This document shows positions 16,465 through 25,790 of a stretch of 64,000 bases of DNA, one piece after another. Under the pieces are notes generated by a model. It saw nothing but the letters and a program-made list of their open reading frames with translations, did not search any database and was not told the DNA's origin. Position numbers and translations under genes: made by a program. Positions within the stretch are counted from its first letter, which is position 1. Each line of letters opens with the position of its first letter. Source of the stretch: an uncultured Acidiferrobacteraceae bacterium (lineage in GTDB: Bacteria; Pseudomonadota; Gammaproteobacteria; Acidiferrobacterales; SZUA-150); NCBI GenBank assembly GCA_913009895.1, contig CAJVXY010000003.1:62001-126000 (forward strand), given 5' to 3'.

Positions 16465-17127
16465 ATGACTAATACAAGTTCAAGAATTCTGTTTTATGTC
16501 GGGATTATATTAATGATCTCTACAGTAGTGCTTGGAGAGTTTATCCAGGACTCGGTTGAGACATTGGGTATGAAAGGTTATATGGAAGCGGGACCTGAAA
16601 AAAATAAATTCTTTATGTTATTTTTTTCGTTTGGTTTTCCGTTAGGGATTGGCCTTGTGATGGTTGCAAGTATTATGTCCGGGCTGGGCAGTAAAACCAC
16701 TGTTCGCTGGTTCCTGGCCGCTGCTATAGCGGGCGTGTTGTTAACATTAATAATACATGGCGTGCTGGGCACTTCCCATAGCCCTGCTTATTTTGGTGTG
16801 GGTGGCGTCACTATTATGGTGTTAATTATATTGTATGCATGGTACTGGTCTGCCTATCGTGCGGGTCTTGAAGACAAGTTACGCAGGGCGTCAGATTTTC
16901 AGGCAATGGGTTATCTTAGTTTTGCCCTGGCAGCCTGGAATCTCTGTGGTGTCAACTCAATTCCCGGTTTGGCGATGTACCCGGAAAAAATGTTAACACT
17001 TGAGCCCCGATTTTTCGCAGTCGCCCAATTAAAAGCGGTAATGGCATTTTTTGTGCTGGGTTGGTTATTTACCGTGATTGGTATCAAGCAGTTTGTCACT
17101 GCAAGTAAAACTATCAACCATGAATAA
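16465..17127 (+). CDS. Six-helix membrane protein, possible partner of the cytochrome c
   Basis: This 220-residue protein has about six membrane spans (near 8-26, 48-69, 77-97, 102-124, 145-165 and 187-208). Histidines in [10 protein letters not shown] lie near a membrane face and could bind heme, but that is not shown. No known family is recognised. It sits between a lipoprotein cytochrome c and msrA, overlaps msrA by 8 bases, and so is likely cotranscribed and translationally coupled with it. Confidence 0.65.
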   Translation: MTNTSSRILFYVGIILMISTVVLGEFIQDSVETLGMKGYMEAGPEKNKFFMLFFSFGFPLGIGLVMVASIMSGLGSKTTVRWFLAAAIAGVLLTLIIHGVLGTSHSPAYFGVGGVTIMVLIILYAWYWSAYRAGLEDKLRRASDFQAMGYLSFALAAWNLCGVNSIPGLAMYPEKMLTLEPRFFAVAQLKAVMAFFVLGWLFTVIGIKQFVTASKTINHE

Positions 17128-17770
17128 TAAAATGACGACGCTACCGAATCCCGACCAGGTCCTGCCAGGTCGCGATACGTTGATGCGGGTCAACAACAAA
17201 CATTTCGTCAATAACAATCCTGTTTGCGAACCGTTCCCGGGGCATTTAACGAAGGCCGTTTTCGGGCTGGGATGTTTTTGGGGTGCAGAAAAAAAGTTCT
17301 GGGAATTAACCGGTGTTTATTCAACTGCAGTGGGCTATGCCGGTGGCACTACGGCAAACCCGAGCTACCAGGAAGTGTGTAGTGGTAAAACCGGCCACAA
17401 TGAAGTGGTGTTGGTTGTTTATGACGAAAAAATAATTAGCTTTGAAAACTTGTTAAAAACTTTCTGGCAGGCCCATAATCCAGCCCAGGGTATGCGCCAG
17501 GGTAATGATATCGGGACTCAGTATCGTTCTGGTATATATACCTATAGTGAACAACAGCAAGCTATTGCCCGCCAATCACAGATTGTTTATCAGAAAGCGA
17601 TCCAGCAGATTCCAGAGACCGGGAAGTTGGTCATTACAACAGAAATATTGCCCGTCCAGGAATTTTATTATGCAGAGGACTACCACCAACAGTACTTGGC
17701 AAAAAATCCGGGAGGGTATTGCGGCCTTGGCGGCCTGGCAGTGGCCTATCCCGATAAAGCATCAGGATAA
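17120..17770 (+). CDS. msrA: Peptide methionine sulfoxide reductase A
   Basis: Reduces methionine-S-sulfoxide in proteins. The catalytic motif [13 protein letters not shown] is complete, followed by [24 protein letters not shown] and [20 protein letters not shown]. The C-terminal GGYCGLGG carries the resolving cysteine. The N-terminal extension ([10 protein letters not shown]) is that of the long E. coli-type enzyme, with no signal peptide. The start is ATG 17120 or 17132; the first overlaps the upstream stop. Coupling to a cytochrome c and a membrane protein is unusual. Confidence 0.95.
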   Translation: MNNKMTTLPNPDQVLPGRDTLMRVNNKHFVNNNPVCEPFPGHLTKAVFGLGCFWGAEKKFWELTGVYSTAVGYAGGTTANPSYQEVCSGKTGHNEVVLVVYDEKIISFENLLKTFWQAHNPAQGMRQGNDIGTQYRSGIYTYSEQQQAIARQSQIVYQKAIQQIPETGKLVITTEILPVQEFYYAEDYHQQYLAKNPGGYCGLGGLAVAYPDKASG

Positions 17771-17807
17771 AGATGGAAAAAAAAGAGTAAAAGAACGAGA
17801 AAAATAT

Positions 17808-18047
17808 TTATTGCAGGGTGGACTGGCATCGACAAAGTTGTGCACCAACAAGCTTGATGAGTTGTTCAACGGTCAGGTCATCCGGTATATCCTGAATATC
17901 CGAGAACCAGATATTTTCGATGGTAGTATCAGCTCTGGATTTATCTATTACCAGCGGCACACCAACGAAAATACCTTGTTGGCCGTCGTCCATATCCAGT
18001 GTAATTAATTGCAGTGGTACAGTCTTGTTAAGTGGTATTTTTTTCAT
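17808..18047 (-). CDS. Small hypothetical protein (79 aa)
   Basis: The ATG at 18047 has GGGGG in front. The protein begins KKIPLNKTVPLQLITLDMDD and ends in DDLTVEQLIKLVGAQLCRCQ. It is soluble and beta-rich in its first half, and I recognise no family. It is convergent to msrA. A longer frame upstream (to 18104) is open but lacks a ribosome site. Codon use looks like that of its neighbours, and the gene is probably real. Confidence 0.5.
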   Translation of the reverse strand: MKKIPLNKTVPLQLITLDMDDGQQGIFVGVPLVIDKSRADTTIENIWFSDIQDIPDDLTVEQLIKLVGAQLCRCQSTLQ

Positions 18048-18345
18048 GATTACCCCCATAGTTGAGATAGCGACACCAACGGCTGCGATTACGCGAATAA
18101 TCAATACAACCCGGTTGTTATTCCACTAAAAGGTTAACCCTTATCTTCAAGTATAGTCTGTATTCTAACTATGCAAGCATTTAATTTAGTTAAATATACA
18201 GCTTTCTATGGATAAGACTGAATATATCCCATGAAGTTCATAATTATTTTCGGATAAACATGTTCATGGTAAGTCTGTATATCAATGCAAGCAGTGATAA
18301 GATTCTACTTTTCCGTCTAATATACAAGTAAGGCATATTTGTTTC

Positions 18346-20157
18346 ATGGCTCAATTTCACGTATCAAGAGAAGAGTACACACCAAAATCAGAATCACAAC
18401 GTAGCGATTGGCACAACCTGCGCTCGTTATTGCCCTACCTGTGGGAGTACCGTGGACGTGTTTTGTTGGCATTGTCATGCCTGATCCTGGCAAAAATTGC
18501 CAATGTCGGTGTGCCGCTGGTTTTAAAAGAAATTGTTGATAGCCTTGATGTCCCACCGCATCAGATTTTAACAATACCTGTCGCCTTGTTACTGGCTTAT
18601 GGCGCATTAAAATTAACCAGTGGTTTTTTTAATGAACTGCGTGATATTTTATTTACCCGGGTTCGATATCGCGCCATGCGGCGTTTAACATTGCGAACAC
18701 TCACTCACCTGCATCAACTCCAGTTGCGTTTTCATCTGGAACGCAAGACGGGCGCGATAACCCGGGATTTGCAACGTGGGTCAGCAAGTTTAAGCAGTCT
18801 GCTCAATTATATGGTTTTTAACCAGTTGCCTGTACTGGTTGAGTTAATACTTGTCATTACCATTATGGCCGTTAACTACGATCTCATTTTTACGTTTATT
18901 ATTCTTTTTAGTATTGTTATTTATGTTGGTTTTACATTCGCTATTACAAACTGGCGTATGGAGTATCGTCATAAAATGAACAGGCTGGAGTCACAGGCAA
19001 ACAACGAAGCAGTTGATAGCCTGATTAATTATGAAACCGTTAAATATTTTAACAATGAGAGTCTGGAAGTAAAACGCTGTGACGAGTCCTTGTCAGGTTG
19101 GGAGGACAGTGCTGTATTGAGTCGTTCGTCTATGGGACTGTTAAATTTTGGCCAGGGTGCGATTATCGCGATAAGTGTCACTGCGGTCATGATTTTTGCG
19201 GCCAGGCAAGTGACACAAGGGATTATGACACTGGGCGACCTGGTCCTGGTAAATGCCTTTTTATTACAACTATTTATTCCCCTGGGATTTCTCGGTGTTG
19301 TGTATCGGCAAATTAAATATGCTTTTGCAGACATGGATCAGCTTGTCAAACTCCTGGAAATTGAACCAGAAATAAAAGATGTAAAGGACGCCAGGCCGCT
19401 TGTAACTGGTAAAGGAGAAGTACGGTTTAAGAATGTAAAGTTTGGTTACCAGGCGGGACGTACAATTCTTCATGATGTGAGTTTTATTATTCCATCGGGA
19501 AAAAAGGTCGCCGTGGTGGGTGCCAGTGGTGCCGGCAAGTCAACACTGGCCAGGTTATTGTTTCGTTTTTATGATCTGGATGCAGGTGTAATTTCTATCG
19601 ATGGACAGGACATCAGTGCTGTGACTCAGGAAAGCCTGCGACGATCAATTGGCATCGTACCCCAGGACACGGTGCTATTTAACGAGACAATTTATTACAA
19701 CTTAAAGTACGCCAAAATAGACGCCAGCCAGGGAGAAATCGAAAACGCCGCTAAACTGGCCCATATCCACGACTTCATCATGAGCCTGCCCGATAAGTAT
19801 GAAACAGTTGTTGGCGAAAGAGGCCTGAAGCTTTCCGGGGGCGAGAAACAACGGGTTGCCATTGCCAGGACTATCCTGAAAGGCCCAAAAATTTTAATTT
19901 TTGATGAGGCCACCTCGGCACTGGACAGCAAGGCCGAACAAGCCATTCTGTTGGCATTGCGCGAGGCTGCGGTCAATCATACGACCCTGGTAATTGCCCA
20001 TCGTTTATCTACCATTGTTGATGCCGATGAAATTTTGGTGCTGGATCAGGGACGCATTATCGAGCAGGGAACCCACGATCAATTGCTTGGCGAGAAGGGG
20101 AGTTATGCCCATTTATGGGAAATGCAACAAAAGCAGGCCGTAGAAAAATTACAATAA
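18346..20157 (+). CDS. Atm1-type ABC exporter (ABCB7 family half-transporter)
   Basis: This 603-residue half transporter has a six-helix ABC_membrane domain (about 30-310) and one nucleotide-binding domain (about 355-595). Walker A is GASGAGKSTL, the signature LSGGEKQRVAIAR, Walker B ILIFDEATSALD, and the H-loop VIAHRLST. The stretch NRLESQANNEAVDSLINYETVKYFNNE is diagnostic for the Atm1/ABCB7 group, which exports glutathione or persulfide conjugates and heavy-metal conjugates. Works as a homodimer in the inner membrane. Confidence 0.92.
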   Translation: MAQFHVSREEYTPKSESQRSDWHNLRSLLPYLWEYRGRVLLALSCLILAKIANVGVPLVLKEIVDSLDVPPHQILTIPVALLLAYGALKLTSGFFNELRDILFTRVRYRAMRRLTLRTLTHLHQLQLRFHLERKTGAITRDLQRGSASLSSLLNYMVFNQLPVLVELILVITIMAVNYDLIFTFIILFSIVIYVGFTFAITNWRMEYRHKMNRLESQANNEAVDSLINYETVKYFNNESLEVKRCDESLSGWEDSAVLSRSSMGLLNFGQGAIIAISVTAVMIFAARQVTQGIMTLGDLVLVNAFLLQLFIPLGFLGVVYRQIKYAFADMDQLVKLLEIEPEIKDVKDARPLVTGKGEVRFKNVKFGYQAGRTILHDVSFIIPSGKKVAVVGASGAGKSTLARLLFRFYDLDAGVISIDGQDISAVTQESLRRSIGIVPQDTVLFNETIYYNLKYAKIDASQGEIENAAKLAHIHDFIMSLPDKYETVVGERGLKLSGGEKQRVAIARTILKGPKILIFDEATSALDSKAEQAILLALREAAVNHTTLVIAHRLSTIVDADEILVLDQGRIIEQGTHDQLLGEKGSYAHLWEMQQKQAVEKLQ

Positions 20158-20184
20158 AAAGTAAATTACTATAAAAATTGATAG

Positions 20185-20213
20185 ATGAATTTTAGCCATC
20201 CAAAAAAATTCAT
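20185..20213. terminator. Possible bidirectional terminator
   Basis: TGAATTTT and AAATTCA form a weak AT hairpin between convergent genes, with A and T runs on either side. Stability is low. Confidence 0.4.
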
Positions 20214-20232
20214 AGATGTATCAATCAATGTA

Positions 20233-21225
20233 TCAGGCAATGGCTGTTACATTCTTTTCTATGTTAGCTTCAGCTTCACTTTTTCCCAGCGATCCAACCC
20301 AGAAGGCCAGATCCTTTTCAAGAAATTCCTGCACTGACATATAGTGCGAACCATCACAGGAAAAAGTTAAGCCGAGCATGCCGTTCATGGTATTAACCGA
20401 TGCAGATCTTAAGTAGATCGTATCATCGGCAAATCTGAGTTGCTTAAACTGTTTAAATACTGTACGCAGCTCAGCTGGTGTTACCTGGGCATCTTTCGGA
20501 TAGTCGTGCATGGGGTAGGCCAGACAAATTTCCGGATTAACAATTTCATCTACGCCATGTATGCGATAATTATAGGGATCATCAAGCATCCAGAATGAAC
20601 AACGGCCACTGGAAAAATGTATTTTACTGTGGAAGACACCGTGCTCTGTCATTAAGGAATGAAATGTATGCAAGACCTCATCCATGTTTTCATCCAGCAG
20701 GCTTTGGGTGCGTGTTTGCATAAAAACAGTGCTGCGCACTGCCGGATCACCGCGGAATTGTTGCCAGTGCATATCGGGGGCAGACAGTTTGGTATCTTTG
20801 AGGAGATCATTGACCGCAAAATCAGCAGCTATAAAACCAACAAGATTTTCATTTCTGTTTATTGCCTGTAGTGCGGTAATACACTGTTTTTCTGTGTACA
20901 TGCTCCAATACAGGGATGACAGCATAATGCCCTTGAAAGGTAAATTATTTTTCAGGTAAGGTCGCTCTGACAAATCCTTGCCACGCCAGTTTTTATCAGT
21001 ACGATCGGGTTGGACCATGGATGAGATTTCGATACCATTGACATCCCAGGTGTAAAGCAAATGACAGTTAGGTATATATTTAATGTTTTCTTCCAGGGCA
21101 TGATCAAGCTTATCTGCATTAGGCCAGACATTGGCGCAATCAATAGAAAGCCTGGCAAGCTTGTCACTAATTGCCTCAGCAAGCGCCGCTTTTTTTGCCA
21201 GTATTGTTTGTTTTAATTCGCTCAT
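20233..21225 (-). CDS. Soluble PDC (Cache-like) sensor protein
   Basis: This 330-residue protein has a PDC/Cache-type ligand domain at about 45-155: the order GIEISSMV, WRGKDLSERPYLKN, SLYWSMYTEKQCITALQAI, GFIAADFAVNDL fits the small-molecule-binding half of the fold. The second half (about 190-330) has no output domain that I recognise. There is no signal peptide and no membrane helix, unlike most PDC sensors, so it should be cytosolic. It is a stand-alone unit; a partner is not evident nearby. Confidence 0.78.
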   Translation of the reverse strand: MSELKQTILAKKAALAEAISDKLARLSIDCANVWPNADKLDHALEENIKYIPNCHLLYTWDVNGIEISSMVQPDRTDKNWRGKDLSERPYLKNNLPFKGIMLSSLYWSMYTEKQCITALQAINRNENLVGFIAADFAVNDLLKDTKLSAPDMHWQQFRGDPAVRSTVFMQTRTQSLLDENMDEVLHTFHSLMTEHGVFHSKIHFSSGRCSFWMLDDPYNYRIHGVDEIVNPEICLAYPMHDYPKDAQVTPAELRTVFKQFKQLRFADDTIYLRSASVNTMNGMLGLTFSCDGSHYMSVQEFLEKDLAFWVGSLGKSEAEANIEKNVTAIA

Positions 21226-21448
21226 AATTTTTTCAAGTCCGTTTATATTAAAAAATCCGTTTAATGTTTATATCCAGTAAATAATATTAGTTATTTAATT
21301 TTTGCAGTATAACAAATCATAAAAAATAACACAGAAAAACAGACCACGACTATCAGTTTGGTTACCGCTTTTGTCGGCGATATAATAAATAACCTGGCAT
21401 TACGTATCTCGTCAGTAAAAGCGTTACGTTGATCGGGCTGAAGCAGAC

Positions 21449-22366
21449 TTATTTTTGCGGTGCACCCATATGAATTGTACTCCGTTCTTCAGCCAATTCC
21501 ATCTGGTACTGACGTTCCCTGTATGCTTGTTGTCGTTTTGGTGTTTGTTTGTCAAAACACCTTGGGCATGACACCCCTAGCTCATATTCAGGCGTCTTTT
21601 TATCTTGCTCGCTGAGGGCACGGCGACATCCATGACAAATCTCACGGTGGCCTTCATCCAGGTCATGGATTAGAGAGACCCGGTTATCAAACACGAAACA
21701 TTCGCCAAACCAGAGGCTTTCTTCTTTGGATACTTTCTCAAGATATTTTATTATGCCGCCTTCAAGGTGGTAAACATTCTCAAAGCCCAATGTCCGCAAG
21801 TAGGAGGTTGATTTTTCACATCGAATGCCACCGGTACAGAACATCGCGACCTTCTTATGTTTTTTTATATCAAGGTTGTTTTGTATATAGCCGGGAAATT
21901 CCCTGAATGTTTTAATGCCGGGGTCTATGGCGCCCTTAAAAGTACCCAGCTCATGCTCATAATCATTACGTGTATCAATTACAAGTACGTCGGGATCAGA
22001 GATAAGTTCGTTCCAGTTTTCCGGTTTAACGTAAGCGCCTACTTTTTGATTTGGGTCTACCCGGGCTATGCCCATTGTGACGATTTCTTTTTTTAACTTT
22101 ACCTTGGTCCGGTAAAAAGGCACTTCTGTGGCAGTGGATTCCTTGTGGACCAGGTCTGAAAATCGTGGATCCGATTTAATATGGGCCAAAACTGCATCAA
22201 GGTCGCTGCGATTTCCTGCGATCGTGCCATTTATGCCTTCCTCGGCCAACAACAGGCTGCCACGCACTTTATGGCCCAGCAGGCAATTCAGGAGCGGATC
22301 ACGCAGGTCAGCATAATCCGGTAAATGGACGAATTTATACAAGGCGGCAACTATATATGATGACAT
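21449..22366 (-). CDS. trhO: tRNA uridine(34) hydroxylase TrhO (rhodanese family)
   Basis: This 305-residue homologue of YceA/TrhO, which makes 5-hydroxyuridine at tRNA position 34. The N-terminal ferredoxin-like domain contains GSLLLAEEGINGTIAG. The rhodanese domain has the catalytic cysteine loop MFCTGGIRCEKSTSYL and upstream VIDTRNDYEHELGTF. A C-terminal zinc-binding region with CHGCRR and CPRC follows. All typical TrhO parts are present. Confidence 0.95.
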   Translation of the reverse strand: MSSYIVAALYKFVHLPDYADLRDPLLNCLLGHKVRGSLLLAEEGINGTIAGNRSDLDAVLAHIKSDPRFSDLVHKESTATEVPFYRTKVKLKKEIVTMGIARVDPNQKVGAYVKPENWNELISDPDVLVIDTRNDYEHELGTFKGAIDPGIKTFREFPGYIQNNLDIKKHKKVAMFCTGGIRCEKSTSYLRTLGFENVYHLEGGIIKYLEKVSKEESLWFGECFVFDNRVSLIHDLDEGHREICHGCRRALSEQDKKTPEYELGVSCPRCFDKQTPKRQQAYRERQYQMELAEERSTIHMGAPQK

Positions 22367-22481
22367 GTCAGCATCGGCTATAAGAAATCAGGACATTGGG
22401 CGGCCAAACGGGATTTGCGGCCAACCACAACTTTCTGCCATTATACCTGTTAAATGAGTATAAATAAAAAGGGGAATTACC

Positions 22482-22790
22482 ATGAGCACTGAAATAGAAG
22501 ATTTGACCGTCGATTACGAAGAGGACGGTAAACTGGTGTCGCGCCAGCTGGACAAAATCGTGCTTACCAAGGGTGCCTGGTCAACCATCATTTATCGCTA
22601 CCAGGACTGGAATCGGACAAAAGAGGAATATGGCCCTGATAAGTACAGCATCCGTCGTTATCAAAAACGCAATGGCCAGTACATGCAGAAATCCAAATTC
22701 AATATCTCCAGCCGGGATCAGGCGACCAAAATAATCAATGCATTAGAGACGTGGATCGGAGAAGTTGAAAAAGAGCAGGATAAAGACTAG
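22482..22790 (+). CDS. Conserved small protein (102 aa), unknown function
   Basis: The start at 22482 has GGGG seven bases upstream. The protein is hydrophilic: a beta-rich first half (GKLVSRQLDKIVLTKGAWSTII), a basic middle (YSIRRYQKRNGQYMQKSKF) and an amphipathic C-terminal helix (ATKIINALETWIGEVEKEQ). It resembles small conserved gammaproteobacterial proteins of no known role. Divergent from trhO. Confidence 0.65.
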   Translation: MSTEIEDLTVDYEEDGKLVSRQLDKIVLTKGAWSTIIYRYQDWNRTKEEYGPDKYSIRRYQKRNGQYMQKSKFNISSRDQATKIINALETWIGEVEKEQDKD

Positions 22791-22875
22791 TCACGATTAT
22801 TGATCCTGAATTTTTGCCGGTCCTGTTTTTTGCCGATCCTGGGAATCCAAACGTTTTATTTCAGGGTCGGTTAAC

Positions 22876-24066
22876 GTGAAACACCTCGGGAAACATCTCA
22901 GGCACAAGAAATATATTTTCCCCTGGCGGGTTGGTAATCATTTCAGGTTGCTGGTCGATGCTGACGTTTTTTTCCCCGCCATGCTCGATGTTATTAATCA
23001 GGCCAGCATCAGCATTTGTTTCGAACTTTATTTGATCAAATCAGGCAAGGTCGCATCAAGTTTTATTGCAGCGCTTGTGGCTGCTGCCGATCGTGGCGTC
23101 ACTATTAAAATTCTGTTGGATGATTTTGGTGCTCGAGGCCTGGCATCAAAAGACCGTATTCGTTTAAAACACGAGCAAATATCAGTTCGTTATTACAATC
23201 CTGTCAGATGGGGGTACAACCCGATTAAATGGACTGCCCGGACTGTTTGGGCTGACAATATGGTTCGCGACCATCGAAAATTATTAATTGTTGACGGTAA
23301 GACCGTCTTTACAGGTGGTGTCGGCCTGGCAGACGAGTTCGCACCCGCTGATGTTTTGCAAACAGGCTGGCGCGAAACCATGCTGGAAATCTCCGGGGCC
23401 GTGGTGGCAGATTGGCAGATTTTGTTTAACCACCAGTGGCAGCATTGGGGGGGTAACAAAAAAAAGCTGAGGCGGTTGGCCGTCAAATCCGAGCCTGAAG
23501 CCGATTTACCGGGCAGGGTCACGATTTCCCATGGTATTGTCAGGCAGGAAACCAAGCGCGCATTAATACAACATATTCGCAAGGCACGGCATCATATCTG
23601 GATTGCCACCGCATATTTTGTTCCATCCTGGCGATTGCGCCGGGTTTTGCGACAGGCCGCTCATCGCCAGGTTGATGTCAGGTTGTTATTGCCCGGCGCC
23701 ATTACCGATCACCCGGCCGTTCGTTATGCGGGCCATCGTTTTTATGCGCGGTTGTTACGTGCCGGCGTACGTGTTTTTGAACTCCAGGGCAGGATGCAAC
23801 ACCAGAAGGTGGCCATATGCGATCAATGGGTGTCAATTGGCTCATCGAATTTCGATCGCTGGAATTTGCGCTGGAACATGGAGGCCAACCAGGAAGTATA
23901 CGGTGAACCCTTGTCATCAGCAGTGATGAATATGCTGCGACGAGATTTTGAAAACTCCCTTGAAATTCAATACCAGCGCTGGAGTCGCCGACCCTGGCAT
24001 CACCACTGGCTGGAATACTGGTGGGGCTGGATCTCCCGCCTGGTAAGCAGAATAGGCAACCGCTGA
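22876..24066 (+). CDS. Phospholipase-D-type phosphatidyltransferase (cardiolipin-synthase-like)
   Basis: This 396-residue protein has two HKD motifs: HRKLLIVDGKTVFTGG at about residue 135 and HQKVAICDQWVSIGSSNFD at about 310, the arrangement of ClsA/ClsB-type cardiolipin synthases. The N-terminus has no transmembrane helices, closer to ClsB than ClsA. The start is GTG at 22876. Most likely it condenses phosphatidylglycerol or phosphatidylethanolamine to cardiolipin at the inner membrane. Confidence 0.85.
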   Translation: MKHLGKHLRHKKYIFPWRVGNHFRLLVDADVFFPAMLDVINQASISICFELYLIKSGKVASSFIAALVAAADRGVTIKILLDDFGARGLASKDRIRLKHEQISVRYYNPVRWGYNPIKWTARTVWADNMVRDHRKLLIVDGKTVFTGGVGLADEFAPADVLQTGWRETMLEISGAVVADWQILFNHQWQHWGGNKKKLRRLAVKSEPEADLPGRVTISHGIVRQETKRALIQHIRKARHHIWIATAYFVPSWRLRRVLRQAAHRQVDVRLLLPGAITDHPAVRYAGHRFYARLLRAGVRVFELQGRMQHQKVAICDQWVSIGSSNFDRWNLRWNMEANQEVYGEPLSSAVMNMLRRDFENSLEIQYQRWSRRPWHHHWLEYWWGWISRLVSRIGNR

Positions 24067-24180
24067 TAGTGCTTGAACCGGGGATATTTCCTGTCAACCA
24101 ATTCTGTTCCGGTGCGTTATTGATAGAGACAATGCCCAAAAAAGGCAATGTCAAAATCTAACGAAAAACCGGAGATAATT

Positions 24181-24618
24181 ATGAAAAAGACCCAAATATT
24201 TCTAGCTGTACTACTGGGGACCATGTTGGCTACCCCTGTTATTGCGGACGAAGGCGAACGCGGTGAAAAAATCGAAAATCGATTTGATGAGCGCGGCGAT
24301 CGAATCAATGAACGCCTGGATGAACGGGGCGAGGTTATTCACGATCGACTTGAGGCTAAAACTGACAGGATGGAGGCACGTTACGAGGCTTTGGCTGAGC
24401 GGGCCCGGGCAGCGGGTAAAGATGAACTTGCTGAACGACTAGAAAGAGTCGGTGAACGAAAAGTAACCAGGCTGGACAGGCGCGGTGACAATATCGAAAA
24501 ACGTCTGGACAAAAAAGGAAATCGGATCGATCATAGACAGGATCATAAAGGCGAGCGTCTGCACAAAAGGTACGATCGCAGGCAGGCAAACCGTGGCCAA
24601 AACCGACGTGGTAGTTAA
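24181..24618 (+). CDS. Secreted 11-residue-repeat coiled-coil protein
   Basis: This 145-residue protein starts at 24181 behind GGAG. A signal peptide (KKTQIFLAVLLGTMLATPV, cleaved near IADEG) precedes a run of hendecads such as RGEKIENRFDE, RGDRINERLDE, RGEVIHDRLEA, KTDRMEARYEA and, after a less regular middle, RGDNIEKRLDK, KGNRIDHRQDH, KGERLHKRYDR. Eleven-residue periodicity implies a right-handed coiled coil, very highly charged, in the periplasm. It lies 17 bases before an ECF sigma factor gene. No family name can be given. Confidence 0.75.
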   Translation: MKKTQIFLAVLLGTMLATPVIADEGERGEKIENRFDERGDRINERLDERGEVIHDRLEAKTDRMEARYEALAERARAAGKDELAERLERVGERKVTRLDRRGDNIEKRLDKKGNRIDHRQDHKGERLHKRYDRRQANRGQNRRGS

Positions 24619-24635
24619 GCTAAACCATTCGGGAG

Positions 24636-25211
24636 ATGACCGCCACATCGGTATGTACGGGGAGAGTAGTACTGGATTCTACACAGGCGCTGGACCATTT
24701 TTTAGCGGAAGTCGAAAAACGTGCCTACCGAATGGCGGTTATCGCCACGGGTAATCGGGAAGATGCCCTGGATATTGTTCAGGACAGTATGCTTAAACTG
24801 GCGCAGCATTATCACGGGCGCAATCCGGAAGAATGGCCGCCCCTGTTTTACCGGATTCTACAAAGCAAGATTCGTGACTGGTATCGGCGTAACAAGGTAA
24901 AGAATAAATGGTTACGATTATTTTCAGTCAGGAAAAATGAGGAAGGGCAGGAAGAAATTGAAACAATTGCTGACCCGGTTAATAACCAGCCAGATCAGTC
25001 ACTGGCAAATAACAGGGCAATTCTGGAACTGGACAAGGCAATGGGTGAATTATCACTACGACAGCAACAAGCGGTATTATTGAGGTTATGGGAAGGGCTT
25101 GATGTGAAAGAAACTGCGAATGCGATGAGTTGTTCTACTGGCAGCGTCAAGACCCATTATTCTCGCGCTGTCCATTTTCTGAGAGAAAAACTTGGAGATC
25201 ACTGGTCATGA
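24636..25211 (+). CDS. ECF (RpoE-like) sigma factor
   Basis: This sigma-70 group 4 factor has region 2 (RMAVIATGNREDALDIVQD, then FYRILQSKIRDWYRR) and region 4 (LSLRQQQAVLLRLWEGLDVKE, SCSTGSVKTHYSRAV). The ATG at 24636 has GGGAG touching it. A CTG at 24672 is eight bases behind GGGGAG and would begin DSTQALDHFLAEVEKRAY, the usual N-terminus of this group, so translation may start there. The stop overlaps the next gene by 4 bases (ATGA). It presumably controls its own envelope locus. Confidence 0.88.
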   Translation: MTATSVCTGRVVLDSTQALDHFLAEVEKRAYRMAVIATGNREDALDIVQDSMLKLAQHYHGRNPEEWPPLFYRILQSKIRDWYRRNKVKNKWLRLFSVRKNEEGQEEIETIADPVNNQPDQSLANNRAILELDKAMGELSLRQQQAVLLRLWEGLDVKETANAMSCSTGSVKTHYSRAVHFLREKLGDHWS

Positions 25212-25567
25212 AAAAAGATCAAAACGACGAGGTTTTGTTAAAGCAGGTTAAAGCGACCCTGGATGTTGCAGCCCGCGATCTTGATCCGGTGCTTGCTACC
25301 CGGTTGCAGGGGATACGTCGTGAAGCGATTTCCCAGGCAGGCTCGCGCCAGTTTTTTCGGGCCTGGCAATGGGGCGGGGCGGTGGCCGCAACTGTACTGG
25401 TTGTCATGCTTTCGCTAAATTCAAGTAATGACAGTATCGAAAATAGATTAATTGAAAACGTGGCAGGGTTGGATGATTTGCAGATGTTGAGTGCTGTCGA
25501 AGACCTGGAAGTATACAAAGATCTGGAATTTTATAGTTGGCTGGATGAGATACAGAAAACGGGCTGA
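25208..25567 (+). CDS. Putative membrane-bound anti-sigma or DUF3619-like protein
   Basis: This 119-residue protein is translationally coupled to the sigma factor (ATGA). Its N-terminal half is cytosolic and charged (QVKATLDVAARDLDPVLATRLQ). One membrane helix spans about 56-76 (AWQWGGAVAATVLVVMLSL) and an acidic periplasmic tail of about 40 residues follows. The size and topology match DUF3619 proteins, which lie behind this type of sigma factor. The anti-sigma role is inferred from position and topology. Confidence 0.7.
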   Translation: MKKDQNDEVLLKQVKATLDVAARDLDPVLATRLQGIRREAISQAGSRQFFRAWQWGGAVAATVLVVMLSLNSSNDSIENRLIENVAGLDDLQMLSAVEDLEVYKDLEFYSWLDEIQKTG

Positions 25568-25790
25568 ACAATGGATAGTGATTACTATATTTTTATTCGG
25601 CGGAATTCCATTGAGTTCTGCCGAAGGGACGGTCGATGCCGAGTTATTGCCCGATCTGGAAATGCTGGACTATCTTGGGGCATGGCAACCAAATGATGAT
25701 GATTGGCTTGATCCCATGCAGCTGTTTGAGCTTGCCGAGAACACGATCACTGTTAAGGTAAAGAATGAAAAAAGGCGTGACGATGATTAA
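25545..25790 (+). CDS. Small secreted acidic protein (81 aa)
   Basis: ATG 25545 overlaps the upstream gene by 23 bases. A basic start (RYRKRAEQW) and hydrophobic stretch (IVITIFLFGGIPLSSAEG) make a good signal peptide. The mature part is acidic (LLPDLEMLDYLGAWQPNDDD), then VKVKNEKRRDDD. Neighbours in similar loci often include an unnamed short secreted protein at this spot. The frame overlaps the next gene by several bases, which suggests coupled translation. Confidence 0.65.
   Translation: MRYRKRAEQWIVITIFLFGGIPLSSAEGTVDAELLPDLEMLDYLGAWQPNDDDWLDPMQLFELAENTITVKVKNEKRRDDD

Noticed and set aside
21291-21461. Open minus-strand frame with one good membrane helix (LIVVVCFSVLFFMICY) upstream of the PDC gene
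   Set aside because: No ATG, GTG or TTG start lies in frame after the trhO stop; it could be the tail of a lost gene but cannot be called.
24127-24152. Hairpin GACAATGCC-N6-GGCAATGTC after the phospholipase-D gene
   Set aside because: A mismatch at the middle of the stem and no T run afterwards, so I do not call it a terminator.
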